A stretch of DNA of 64,000 nt from Dactylosporangium sp040689395 (GCF_040689395.1 NZ_JBFAZX010000036.1:1-64000), one strand, 5' to 3'. Positions 17,254 through 25,328 are shown, counted from the first letter of the stretch. Translations and numbers: made by a program. Notes: generated by a model from the letters alone, not told the origin.

Positions 17254-17290
17254 GAGGTCACTGGTTCGATCCCAGTATCGCCCACCGCAG
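17242..17290 (+). repeat. tRNA-Val(CAC) 3' half, copy 1 (attachment-site-like)
   Basis: Forty-nine bases identical to 18552-18600. They correspond to a tRNA from the anticodon loop (TTCACAC, anticodon CAC) through the 3' anticodon stem CGAAG, the T arm (CTGGTTCGATCCCAG) and the acceptor strand ATCGCCC plus ACC. The 5' half of the tRNA is absent. This is the expected product of site-specific integration into a tRNA gene. Confidence 0.75.
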
Positions 17291-17291
17291 C

Positions 17292-17328
17292 TCAAGGGTC
17301 GTTTCCGACGATCGGAAACGGCCCTTGA
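17292..17328 (+). terminator. Terminator following tRNA-Val 3' half, copy 1
   Basis: A 17-bp stem with a single G-U-type mismatch (arms TCAAGGGTCGTTTCCGA and TCGGAAACGGCCCTTGA) and a 3-nt loop. Confidence 0.85.
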
Positions 17329-17604
17329 TTCGTTCAGGGGGTCTAACTATTGCCCCACCCGGCGCGCGCCACGAAGAGCCCCGTGGGCGTGCGGTGCTGC
17401 TGCGCTGCCGGTGGTGTCGGCGGCGGTTGGAGTCGTGCTGGTCGCACGGCCGCCCGGCGTAGCGCTGTCAGCACGGTCACACCAGTGCCAGACCGGACCG
17501 GGCGGGCGCCGACGCAACCTCCACGTGCGCGAGGACCGGCTGGTCGAAGCGCTCCAGGGCCCTACCCGGCGATCACGATTCGTTTGTTGGCCGGCGGGTG
17601 CTGG

Positions 17605-18321
17605 CTACTTTCCGGAGGCCAGGCCCGGGGGCATCGGCGTGCGCAGGCGGTCGTGGCCGTCAGCAAGCGCCGCGGCGATCGGAGGCGCGAACGGGCGGAA
17701 GCCGAGCGTGCCGAGCACGAAGTCGACAGTGACCGCCCAGCAGTCGGGGGTGTGGCGCAACAGGTAGTGCCCGTCGCCGACGACCTCGAACCGGAGCAGG
17801 TCGGGCACGACGGTGCGGGCCCGCTGGGCGTACGCCAGCGAGCGGCGAGCGGACGCCCCGCCGCGGTCCCGGTCCCCGTGCAGGATCAGTACCTTTCGGC
17901 CGGCGAGATGCTCCACCGGGTCACCCTCGGGCAGCCAGGGTGCGACGCCGACCACGCCGGTCACCTGGGCGTGACCGGCCACCCAGAACGCTGCCCGGCC
18001 GCCCAGCGAGTTGCCGACGAGCACGACCGGGACATCGCCATAGGTGTCGGCGATGCGGGCCAGGGCCCACTCGGCGTCGACGGCGGTGTCCGCCCGGTGC
18101 CGATTCCAGCCCCGGTACCGGTAGCGCAACAGGTGCACCGCCAACCCGTGCGGCGCGCCCTGCTCGGCCAGGTCGCAGCAGAGATCACGCAGCGCGATGT
18201 CGACGAACGTCCAGTACCGTCCACGGCTACACACGGCCCCGCCGGGCAGGACGAGCACGGCCGCGCGGGCTGATGACAGCGCGTGAAACGGAACCAGGTC
18301 GGCCGAACGCACCATGCTCAC
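17605..18321 (-). CDS. Alpha/beta hydrolase
   Basis: A 238-residue soluble hydrolase. The nucleophile elbow is GNSLGG (about residue 103), the acid is in LILHGDRD, and the catalytic histidine is in VGDGHYLLRH. An oxyanion segment LVLPGG lies near the start. The substrate is unknown. The start is a GTG at 18321; ATG at 18315 is an alternative. It lies between the two tRNA-Val-derived repeats, so it may be cargo of an integrated element. Confidence 0.8.
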   Translation of the reverse strand: MSMVRSADLVPFHALSSARAAVLVLPGGAVCSRGRYWTFVDIALRDLCCDLAEQGAPHGLAVHLLRYRYRGWNRHRADTAVDAEWALARIADTYGDVPVVLVGNSLGGRAAFWVAGHAQVTGVVGVAPWLPEGDPVEHLAGRKVLILHGDRDRGGASARRSLAYAQRARTVVPDLLRFEVVGDGHYLLRHTPDCWAVTVDFVLGTLGFRPFAPPIAAALADGHDRLRTPMPPGLASGK

Positions 18322-18436
18322 ACCGTAGCGTTTAACCCGGTCGATGTCGTCGAGCGGGGCGGACTACAGGAGATGCCGCAGGCGGCACCCGACAACCTGT
18401 GCCGCTCGGGTCCACGAGATCAGGCTGAACCAAGCT

Positions 18437-18564
18437 GAGGGCGCTAACAGGGGTCACAGTAGCGAACAGCCACGTACGTTCGTGAACGTTTGCGGACCTA
18501 GAACCGTTACGCAGCAACGGATTTCGGCTGTTCCGGGCCGGACGTCATGGTGTTCACACCGAAG
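18437..18564 (-). pseudogene. Degenerate copy of the 19359-19733 gene 3' end
   Basis: This segment aligns along its length with 19396-19512: shared elements include CAGCCA, GCGGACCT, GAACCGTT and GTTCACACCGAAG. Its minus-strand reading begins FGVN but runs into several stops, so it is a decayed paralogous fragment joined to the second tRNA-Val repeat. Confidence 0.6.
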
Positions 18565-18600
18565 AGGTCACTGGTTCGATCCCAGTATCGCCCACCGCAG
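18552..18600 (+). repeat. tRNA-Val(CAC) 3' half, copy 2 (attachment-site-like)
   Basis: Identical to 17242-17290 over 49 bases, with further diverged similarity for about 90 bases beyond, including the terminator and TTCAGGGGGTCTA. The left flank differs from copy 1, so both copies join tRNA sequence to different left neighbours. Confidence 0.75.
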
Positions 18601-18602
18601 CC

Positions 18603-18636
18603 AAGGGCCGTTTCCGGTAATCGGAAACAGCCCTCG
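18603..18636 (+). terminator. Terminator following tRNA-Val 3' half, copy 2
   Basis: Arms GGGCCGTTTCCG and CGGAAACAGCCC pair with one mismatch around a 5-nt loop; it is a diverged copy of the hairpin at 17292. Confidence 0.75.
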
Positions 18637-18776
18637 ATCCGTTCAGGGGGTCTAGCTATTGCCCCACCCAGCGGGCGCCGCGAAGAGCCCGTCCACCGCT
18701 CCGGCTGTGCATCAGGACTGGGCGCAGTTGGTGGCGGTAGACCTTCTCAGCTACGTGCAGCACCCGTGCCCGGCGC

Positions 18777-19256
18777 TCAGCTGGTGACGCGGCCCTCGGG
18801 CGTGTCCACGACGAAGCATTCCGCAGACAGGATCTCCAGCAGGCTAGCCCGGACCAGGGAGAGCTTCTCGGCCGGCAGGTCGAGGCGTACCCGGTAGTCA
18901 CACGGAAACCCCAGCTTGGCTGCTGCCCGACGGTCCAACTCCAGCGACAGCACCTGCCCGATGAGCGTCCAGGCGCACACCGCCCCGGTCGCCACCTCAC
19001 CAGCGCTGTTGATCACCTCGTCTGCGTCGCCCCAGATGCTGCCATAGCGCAGACGGATCATCATGACGTGCAACCCGTTCGCGGACAGGATCAGCGTGGA
19101 GCTGTCGTCGGTCTCCCGGACGTCGGCCCGGTCGACGCCGGGTACGCTATCCACGGCGGCGACTGTAGCAACGAGTCTCACACGCTGACGAGCAGATTCC
19201 GCCAGCGGAAACGAAGTCACTACAAGCAGCGGAACGAGCCTGCTACCCGTGTACAA
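18777..19256 (-). CDS. Hypothetical protein
   Basis: A frame of up to 159 residues containing DDSSTLILSANGLHVMMIRL, then GAVCAWTLIGQVLSLELDRR and RVRLDLPAEKLSLVRASLLE. It looks like a compact alpha/beta protein but matches no family I know. The start is uncertain: a TTG gives full length, and internal GTG codons near VDSVPGVDR are possible. It may belong with the immunity-type genes around it. Confidence 0.45.
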   Translation of the reverse strand: MYTGSRLVPLLVVTSFPLAESARQRVRLVATVAAVDSVPGVDRADVRETDDSSTLILSANGLHVMMIRLRYGSIWGDADEVINSAGEVATGAVCAWTLIGQVLSLELDRRAAAKLGFPCDYRVRLDLPAEKLSLVRASLLEILSAECFVVDTPEGRVTS

Positions 19257-19358
19257 GCGCTACATGCCGCTGCCGTATTGGCTCCAAGAGCCAGGACAAG
19301 AGCAACGGGCCGGAAGTCTCCGCCGGACCGCGCACGCAGCGCGTCCGAACATCGATGA

Positions 19359-19733
19359 TCACCCTATTTTTCCAGCCGTCTCGCTGGGGCTATCAGGGGG
19401 GTCACGGCTGCGCACAGCCATGTGCACCGGCGAACCCTCGCGGACCTGGAACCGTTGCGGCACAACGGGTTTCAGCAGGTCTGGCGTGGACGCCACGGCG
19501 TTCACACCGAAGCGCACGAGGCCAGCCTCGAACTCTTCGTCGTCGGAGGCGTAGAGGACCGCGTTGGCGCGGCTGAGGTCGCACGCGGGGTCGAGTTCGT
19601 AGTCCGGGGACAGGACAGCGCCGCCCCAGGCGGCGAAGGCGTCGACATCGCAGACGAGCACCGGCCCACCCTCGCATCCGCCCCTGGCGAGCCAGACATA
19701 CCTTGACTGCGAATCCGCACCAGAGTTGACCAT
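19359..19733 (-). CDS. Immunity-type protein (possibly Imm21-like)
   Basis: A 124-residue protein starting MVNSGADSQSRYVWLARGG. The segment GGPVLVCDVDAFAAWGGA followed by DYELDPACDLS resembles Imm21 immunity proteins of polymorphic toxin systems, while the C-terminal half is not recognisable. It contains the 13-bp core GTTCACACCGAAG (as codons for FGVN) that also begins the two tRNA-Val-derived repeats. No cognate toxin is visible. Confidence in the family is low; the frame itself looks real. Confidence 0.4.
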   Translation of the reverse strand: MVNSGADSQSRYVWLARGGCEGGPVLVCDVDAFAAWGGAVLSPDYELDPACDLSRANAVLYASDDEEFEAGLVRFGVNAVASTPDLLKPVVPQRFQVREGSPVHMAVRSRDPPDSPSETAGKIG

Positions 19734-19878
19734 CGTGCCAACGTATACAAGACCGTTTCGCCTGGCCAGAAAGCGCCGTCAACAGATGCACGATCGGACG
19801 CGCGAGCACGACTGGTGGTACGACCGCAGTCCGGCCAGGCAGGGTCGCTCTTTCATCGGCTGCCCACCGCGGTTGAAT

Positions 19879-20643
19879 TTAGATCAGGTCAACCGGCACA
19901 GGAGCAGTGCGGCGGCCGATGAGCAAACGGAACGTGATTGGGTCTCCCGACATGTCGAGGCGATGCGTGAAGGACGAAGCCTGCAGCAATTCGAGGTATC
20001 CGCCCGCCGTCATTGCGCGGAAAGCAAATGAAAACGGGTCGACACTATCCGGGTCCAGCCAACGTTCGTGCACTGTCATGACCAGAAGCGCCTCGCCAGT
20101 CAGCGCGTTCAAGGCTCGAATCAAGGCACCCGGGGGAACATGACCACCGCCAAGCGCACCAACACACGCCAGAACCTCGAACTGTCCCTCGGCTAATTGG
20201 TCGATCACGGCCGGTGCGGCGACCTCGAGGTCGGCGACGAGATAGTCCTCATATACGCCGGGCCGGTCGCGCATGCAGGCATCGCGGGCCTCGGCGAGAT
20301 TGTCCAATCCGACGACAGCGGAGACCCCCGCGGCGCGTAATAGCTCGCCGACGAGACCTACGCCAGCACCCAGGTCGAGGACGCGTAACGTCGCCATGGC
20401 TCGGCCGAGTTCTGCCGTAGCAGCGACCGCGCCATCAACTGCGACGGTTGGCGAACGGCACTGCAAAAGGTCTTGCACGACCCGTTCATACAAACCGGGA
20501 ACGGCGTAGATACGTGCATAGTCGTGCAGATGTATCAGCTCGCGGTGTCCGTCTCGCACTAAAACGAAGCTTTCGTCCCGGGATGATGCCCCCTCGGGGA
20601 GCTCGACGGTCCAGGGCGTCCCATCCACAGTATCCTCGATCAT
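19879..20643 (-). CDS. SAM-dependent methyltransferase
   Basis: A 254-residue class I methyltransferase with motif I VLDLGAGVGLVGELLRAAG (about residue 85), an acidic residue after strand 2 (VVGLDNLAEA), and a C-terminal strand region ALLVMTVHERWL. The substrate is unknown. GGAGG precedes the ATG. The same frame stays open further upstream into the remains of a transporter gene, so a longer fusion protein of 322 residues starting at 20847 is also possible. Confidence 0.78.
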   Translation of the reverse strand: MIEDTVDGTPWTVELPEGASSRDESFVLVRDGHRELIHLHDYARIYAVPGLYERVVQDLLQCRSPTVAVDGAVAATAELGRAMATLRVLDLGAGVGLVGELLRAAGVSAVVGLDNLAEARDACMRDRPGVYEDYLVADLEVAAPAVIDQLAEGQFEVLACVGALGGGHVPPGALIRALNALTGEALLVMTVHERWLDPDSVDPFSFAFRAMTAGGYLELLQASSFTHRLDMSGDPITFRLLIGRRTAPVPVDLI

Positions 20644-20847
20644 CTTCGCCGGCCTCCGATCCCCGTAACTCCGCTGCAGCTGGGTGTCAAGGATAAAGGC
20701 GCCGCCCGCGGCGACGCCGCGCACAGTCGTGTCGAGCAGCGCGGCGACCGCGTCGAGCAGGACGATCCCGGCGATACGCAGCAGCGCCGAGTCGAGCCGG
20801 TCGTTGATCGGCTGGATGCCGGCGGACCCGCCAGATTTCGTTGGCAT
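20644..20847 (-). pseudogene. N-terminal stub of an EmrB/QacA-type MFS transporter
   Basis: The frame MPTKSGGSAGIQPINDRLD, then ALLRIAGIVLLDAVAALLDTTV, matches the start and first membrane helix of 14-helix MFS drug exporters, which usually continue with NVALP. Here it switches to unrelated sequence and runs in frame into the methyltransferase. It is divergent from a marR gene, the normal partner of such exporters. Confidence 0.6.
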
Positions 20848-20859
20848 GCCAGCATGCAT

Positions 20860-20889
20860 GCTATGTTGTTGGCATGCCAACAACATAGC
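20860..20889. promoter_or_regulatory. Perfect 30-bp palindromic MarR operator
   Basis: The half site GCTATGTTGTTGGCA is followed by its exact reverse complement. It lies 12 bases upstream of the marR start and 13 bases from the start of the divergent transporter stub. A second GGCATGCC palindrome lies at 20843-20850. Confidence 0.85.
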
Positions 20890-20901
20890 GGAGATGAGAT
20901 C

Positions 20902-21432
20902 ATGACCACGGAACCCGGCGCGGTCAGCAGTCAGCCGCCGCACGTCGGCGTCAGCGTGGCCGAGGCGCCGGTGAGCTCGCTCATGCTGCAGCTCGTACGA
21001 GCCCATGCCACGATCGCGACCGCGATGCTGCAGCGGATCGACCTGGTCGCCCCGCAGGAGCTGGTCCTGCTGTTCCTGCAGGAGCATGGGCGCACACCGC
21101 AGTCGGAGATCGTCTACTTCCTCGGCCGCGATCGGTCCACCGTCACCAACACCCTGCAGGCGATGGAGCGCGCCGATCTGATCACGCGCACCTCGTCGCA
21201 GACCGACAAGCGGACGATGATCGTCAGCCTGTCGAGCAAGGGCCGGCGGCTGTGCCCACGTATCCGCGAGATCTGGTCCGAACTGGAGCGGATGGCGTTC
21301 GGCGGACTCACCGCCCAGCAGCGTGCTGACCTTGCCCAACTGTTCACCGACATCCGTCAGGGGCTGCCGCCAGCCGGCGGACCCTACTCGGCCTCGCCGG
21401 CCTCAGACGATCCGGAGAAGACGAGACGATGA
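20902..21432 (+). CDS. MarR-family transcriptional regulator
   Basis: A 176-residue protein with a winged helix: helix-turn-helix LFLQEHGRTPQSEIVYFLG then RDRSTVTNTLQAMERADLI and the wing TRTSSQTDKRTMIVSLSSKG, all typical of MarR repressors. A perfect 30-bp palindrome sits at its own promoter, indicating autoregulation and control of the divergent gene, now reduced to a stub. Its stop overlaps the start of the downstream flavin-reductase gene (ATGA). Confidence 0.92.
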   Translation: MTTEPGAVSSQPPHVGVSVAEAPVSSLMLQLVRAHATIATAMLQRIDLVAPQELVLLFLQEHGRTPQSEIVYFLGRDRSTVTNTLQAMERADLITRTSSQTDKRTMIVSLSSKGRRLCPRIREIWSELERMAFGGLTAQQRADLAQLFTDIRQGLPPAGGPYSASPASDDPEKTRR

Positions 21433-21740
21433 GCGACATCGCGCTGCAGTTGGTGGTCATCATCGCGAGCAGAGCCAAGCCGGTCGGGTTCGTCCCCTAC
21501 GGCGGCCTCGCCGGCGGGCTGCGCGCGGTCGAGCAGCTCCGGCAGGTCTTCGCCGAGCTGTACGCAGTCGGCATCCGCGACACCGTCAGCTTCCGCATGG
21601 CCCACGACCAGTTCAACAGCGACGGAAGGCTCCGTGACCCGGACGCCGCCAACATCGCCGCGGCCACACTGCTGCGCCAGCTCGCCTGGTGGGCGAGGGC
21701 GTTGTGCGCCGCCCGCGCAGCACAGCCCTATCCAGCCTGA
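21429..21740 (+). CDS. Flavin reductase-like protein with a large internal deletion
   Basis: A 103-residue frame. The first part MSDIALQLVVIIAS is the first strand of NADPH-dependent FMN reductases. The second part, KPVGFVPYGGLAGGLRAVEQ onward, is the C-terminal third of the same family. Roughly 80-90 residues that would hold the flavin-binding loop and dimer surface are missing, yet the frame is kept. It is co-translated with marR through an ATGA overlap. It is probably inactive. Confidence 0.7.
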   Translation: MSDIALQLVVIIASRAKPVGFVPYGGLAGGLRAVEQLRQVFAELYAVGIRDTVSFRMAHDQFNSDGRLRDPDAANIAAATLLRQLAWWARALCAARAAQPYPA

Positions 21741-21764
21741 CCGGAACAATCCAGGAGCGGTCCC

Positions 21765-22676
21765 ATGGCCATCGCGATCGTCTTCGCCGAATACGGCGAC
21801 CCGCAAGTCCTGCGCCCGATCGACATCGAGCCGCCCACTGCCGCAGCTGGCCAGGTCCGCATCCAGGTCAAGGCCGCCGGCGTCAACCCGGTCGACGTCA
21901 AACTCCGCCGTGGCGACTTCGCCGCCGTCATGCCCGTCGAACTCCCGTCCCGCATCGGCAACGAGTACGCCGGAATCATCGACCAGGTCGGCGACGAGGT
22001 GACCGGCTTCGCGGTCGGCGACCACGTCCTCGGGTCGGCGACCGGCCAGTGCTACGCCGAATACGTCGTCGCCGACGCCGTGGACGTGGTAGCCAAACCC
22101 GCCGGGATGCCGTGGACCGTTGCTGCCGGCCTGCCCGCCGTCGGCCAGACCGCGCACACGGCGCTGCGACAAATCGCCGTCCGCGCCGGCGACACCGTGC
22201 TGATCCACGCCGCCGCTGGCGGAGTCGGCACCATCGCCACGCAACTGGCCCGCCTCTGGGGCGCCACCGTCATCGGCACCGCCAGCGAGCGCAACCACGA
22301 CTATCTCCGCTCGCTCGGCGCTACACCAGTCGTCTACGGAGACGGCCTCGTCGAACGGGTCCACGCACTCGCGCCGGCGGGAGTCGACGCCGCGCTCGAT
22401 GCCATCGGCGGCGAAGCGATCGCCGTATCCCTCGCGCTCGTGGCGGACCATGACCGAATTGGCACCCTCGTTGATGCCGAAGCCGCCAAAACGCACGGGA
22501 TTCAACGCGTCGGAGGTCGATCGACCGTGGCGCTGCGCGAGCTGGTCACGCTGTACGAGCACGGCAGCCTACAGCTACCGATCCACGCGACGTTTCCTCT
22601 GACCGAAGCCCACCACGCGCATCACGAGGTCCAGACCGGACACGTCCGCGGCAAAGTCGTCCTGACTATGCCGTGA
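21765..22676 (+). CDS. NADP-dependent quinone-type oxidoreductase (zinc-free MDR)
   Basis: A 303-residue medium-chain dehydrogenase/reductase without zinc ligands, similar to quinone oxidoreductases. The N-terminal GroES-like domain includes VKAAGVNPVDVKLRRGDF and RIGNEYAGIIDQVG; the Rossmann domain has the nucleotide loop IHAAAGGVGTIATQLAR and ends HVRGKVVLTM. Substrate unknown. It lies 24 bases after the shortened flavin reductase and is probably in the marR operon, suggesting a response to electrophiles or quinones (inference). Confidence 0.9.
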   Translation: MAIAIVFAEYGDPQVLRPIDIEPPTAAAGQVRIQVKAAGVNPVDVKLRRGDFAAVMPVELPSRIGNEYAGIIDQVGDEVTGFAVGDHVLGSATGQCYAEYVVADAVDVVAKPAGMPWTVAAGLPAVGQTAHTALRQIAVRAGDTVLIHAAAGGVGTIATQLARLWGATVIGTASERNHDYLRSLGATPVVYGDGLVERVHALAPAGVDAALDAIGGEAIAVSLALVADHDRIGTLVDAEAAKTHGIQRVGGRSTVALRELVTLYEHGSLQLPIHATFPLTEAHHAHHEVQTGHVRGKVVLTMP

Positions 22677-22713
22677 CCTATCACTCGCACGACTCCGCGT
22701 GGAGCGCCTTGGG

Positions 22714-23370
22714 TCATGTTCGGGCGTAGCGCGGGACGTACTCCTGGGCGGTAAGGGCGTGGATCGTGCCCATCAGGGCGTCAGTGAGCCGGCGGATGTC
22801 CGCTGGCGCCTCGATATGCACCGGGAAGGCGGGAGCGAAGGTGATGCTGATCGGATGCTGCCGGGGAAATCGCACGCCGGGTGGGCGCAGGCGGTCTGTG
22901 CCTCGAATGCCGACCGGGATGATGGGGACGTCGGTCTGGTGGGCGAGGCGCACTGCGCCGGTGCGGCCGCGGTAGAGGCGGCCGTCGGGAGAACGGGTGC
23001 CCTCGGGGAAGACGGCTACCAGGCCGCCGGAGCGAAGTACGGGTACGGCGGCCTCGAACGCCGAAAGGGCTGCCCGGCCGCCGCCGCGCTCGACCGGGAT
23101 GGCGCCCATGCCGGTGACGATCCGCCGGGTGAGGCTGCCGCGGAGCCCGGGAGAGCGGAAGTATTCGGCCTTGGCCCAGAAGGCGATGTGCCGGGGCGTC
23201 AGGATTCCCAGGAACAACTGGTCGGCGACCGACAGGTGATTGGCGGCCAGTATGGCGCCGCCGGTCTCGGGAAGGTGATCAAGGCCGGTGACGGTGGGGT
23301 GCCAGGAGTGTTTCAGGTATCGACCGACGGTGTGCTGGGCCAGCGCGTAGAGGGGTGGGGTGCGGGTCAT
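22714..23370 (-). CDS. Lysophospholipid (1-acylglycerol-3-phosphate) acyltransferase family
   Basis: A 218-residue PlsC-type acyltransferase with the catalytic NHLSVADQ (HX4D) near residue 45, the acyl-acceptor motif FPEGTRS near 122 and VPIIPVGIRG near 148. It would transfer acyl chains to glycerophospholipids or a related acceptor at the membrane. The ATG overlaps the TetR stop codon (ATGA), so the regulator and enzyme are co-translated. Confidence 0.9.
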   Translation of the reverse strand: MTRTPPLYALAQHTVGRYLKHSWHPTVTGLDHLPETGGAILAANHLSVADQLFLGILTPRHIAFWAKAEYFRSPGLRGSLTRRIVTGMGAIPVERGGGRAALSAFEAAVPVLRSGGLVAVFPEGTRSPDGRLYRGRTGAVRLAHQTDVPIIPVGIRGTDRLRPPGVRFPRQHPISITFAPAFPVHIEAPADIRRLTDALMGTIHALTAQEYVPRYART

Positions 23371-23945
23371 GCGGCGGGTCCGAGGTGGGCCTTGAGGGTG
23401 GCGTCGAGCAACGCGCTTGGATCGGTGGCGTCGGTCGCCAGGGGAAGGCTGCCCCAGGTCCACAGTTGAGTGATGCCGTGCAGGTTGGCCCATAGTGTTC
23501 CTGCGACGATCCGGGCCGGCGGTTCTGGTTCGGGCCGGGCCTGGGCGACCAGGTCGGTGAGGAGCCGAAAGAGCGGCAGGCTGGCGTCACGCAGTCCCAA
23601 GTGGCCGCTCTCCAGCAGGTCGTGACGGAGCATAAGCTCGTACCGGCCGCGGCGGGTGGCGGCGAAGTCCAGGTAGACGCGGGCCAACGTGGCGATCTGG
23701 GCGCGCGGGTCGCCGGGGGCCCCGGCCAGGGCGGCAGTCACTCGGGTGGTGAGCTCGGTGAACCCGTCGCGGGCGATGGCCGACAGCAGCTCCAGGTGGG
23801 TGGGAAAGTAGCGGCGCGGCGCGCCGTGCGAGACACCGGCGCGTCGGGCGATTTCTCGTAGTGACAGCCGGGATGGCTCCTCGTGGTCGAGTAGCTCGCC
23901 GCCGACGCGGATAAGGCGCTCGCGTAGACCCTCGTCAGCCCGCAT
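23367..23945 (-). CDS. TetR-family regulator
   Basis: A 192-residue repressor with the HTH LSLREIARRAGVSHGAPRRYF and a helical ligand domain of usual size. Two near-identical palindromes, one overlapping its start codon, suggest autoregulation. It is the first gene of a two-gene operon with the acyltransferase, which suggests a lipid-related inducer (inference). Confidence 0.92.
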   Translation of the reverse strand: MRADEGLRERLIRVGGELLDHEEPSRLSLREIARRAGVSHGAPRRYFPTHLELLSAIARDGFTELTTRVTAALAGAPGDPRAQIATLARVYLDFAATRRGRYELMLRHDLLESGHLGLRDASLPLFRLLTDLVAQARPEPEPPARIVAGTLWANLHGITQLWTWGSLPLATDATDPSALLDATLKAHLGPAA

Positions 23946-23982
23946 AGACAGTGTCTACCAGGACGCAGTAGACACTGTCTAC
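23945..23982. promoter_or_regulatory. Pair of TetR operator palindromes
   Basis: TAGACAGTGTCTA (23945-23957) and GTAGACACTGTCTAC (23968-23982) share the TAGACA/TGTCTA halves and are spaced 24 bp centre to centre, next to the TetR start codon. Confidence 0.8.
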
Positions 23983-24029
23983 GCCGACTCGCCGCAGTCC
24001 CCGTCCAACAAGATCAAATGCGCATGGCG

Positions 24030-25328
24030 TCAATGAGCCCGCCGGCGGCGTAGCGCCACGAGTACGCCCCCGCCTGCGAGGAAGAGCAGCCCGACGGTGA
24101 GCACCCGCAGCCACCATGGCCACGGGCCGCGATCGACGCCGGTATCGCGTACCTGAAGATCGCTGGTACGGGCGGTCGCCAACTGCACCGTGACGATCCA
24201 GTGGTCGTCGCCGGGTTGGAGCCGGGCGAGGAGCCGGGCCGACCCGGTCGGCGGCACCGAGACGATCGTGTTGTGGTTGGTTGCCAGCAGGTCGGCGCCC
24301 TGCCAACCGAGGATCGCGGTCGCGTCGGTGTCGAGCGGTGTAGACACCCCGGTGGGCAGGTCGAGAACCGCCAACCCGTCCGGCGACCAATACCCGGCGG
24401 CCCAGGCCGGGCTGCCCGCGGCCATCCGAAAGAGCGCGAGCCGGCTGCCGTCGGGTGACCAGGCAGCCGGCCCGCCGAGGCGGTGCCTGCCCGGCAGCGG
24501 GACGACCGTGCTCCCGCCGCCGGCGTCGAGCAGGCGCAGCTCGGTGCCGACCTGGACGGCCAGCGTTCTGCCGTCGGGGGAGAACGCCGCGTCGAGCACC
24601 CCGCGCTGCCCGGCGACCGTGGACGTGACGCCGGTGGCCAGGTCGAGCAAGGTCAGTTCGCCGTCGGCGGCGAGCGCGGGCCGGGGGTCGCCATGGCTGT
24701 CCGCCCGATACGGCGCGACGGCGTACGCAAGCCGCATCGAGTCCGGCGACCAGGCGAGTAGCTGCACCGCCGAGCCTGCAGGCACTGGATGGCTGCGGGT
24801 ACGGCCGGTGGTCAGGTCCACGATCGCCACATCGATGGCTGGCCCGCGGTCGTCCGCGACGGCGACCCTGCTGCCGTCGGGAGACAGCAGGGCGGGTGCC
24901 GCCAGTGACTTCAGCGCGGAGGCGTCGACGGGCCGACCGCGCTTACTGGCGATGTCAATCTCGCGGTAGGTGCGCCCGTCCATCCCGACGGCGATGAGCT
25001 GCGGGGTCTGGAAGGGCAGGTCGCCTTGCCCGTACCCGTAGATGGCGATCGCGGGCCCGGCAGGCGCGGCGGAGACGGTGGCGGTGAGGTAGGAATGGTC
25101 GGCGAAGAGGCGCGGTAGCGTGGCGGGACCGGCGACAGGTGCGCTCGGCGCCGCCGGCAGGCGCACCAGCCCCACCGCGAGCAGCAGCACCACGACGGCG
25201 GCGGCCACGACCACGGGCCGCCATGACCGGCGAGCGGGCAGCAGCGTGACGGGCGGCGCCGCAGCGGGCACGGGAATCGCCTCGACGAGTTCGTGGACGG
25301 CGGCGCGCAGGCGGTGATCAGTGGTCAT
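24030..25328 (-). CDS. Membrane-anchored beta-propeller protein paired with a sigma factor
   Basis: A 432-residue protein with a short cytoplasmic N-terminus, a first transmembrane helix (VVVAAAVVVLLLAVGLV, about residue 40), and an extracytoplasmic TolB/WD40-like propeller with repeated blades such as LLSPDGSRVAV, AFSPDGRTLAV and AWSPDGSRLALF. A second transmembrane helix and an Arg-rich tail (about 405-432) close it. The gene starts inside the end of the sigma factor gene, an arrangement typical of SigE-like ECF factors with membrane partners. It may sense envelope conditions or act as an anti-sigma factor; no zinc-type anti-sigma motif is visible. Confidence 0.85.
   Translation of the reverse strand: MTTDHRLRAAVHELVEAIPVPAAAPPVTLLPARRSWRPVVVAAAVVVLLLAVGLVRLPAAPSAPVAGPATLPRLFADHSYLTATVSAAPAGPAIAIYGYGQGDLPFQTPQLIAVGMDGRTYREIDIASKRGRPVDASALKSLAAPALLSPDGSRVAVADDRGPAIDVAIVDLTTGRTRSHPVPAGSAVQLLAWSPDSMRLAYAVAPYRADSHGDPRPALAADGELTLLDLATGVTSTVAGQRGVLDAAFSPDGRTLAVQVGTELRLLDAGGGSTVVPLPGRHRLGGPAAWSPDGSRLALFRMAAGSPAWAAGYWSPDGLAVLDLPTGVSTPLDTDATAILGWQGADLLATNHNTIVSVPPTGSARLLARLQPGDDHWIVTVQLATARTSDLQVRDTGVDRGPWPWWLRVLTVGLLFLAGGGVLVALRRRRAH

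Noticed and set aside
19726..19878. Short frames between the immunity-like gene and the methyltransferase
   Set aside because: They are too short, overlap each other and lack start signals.
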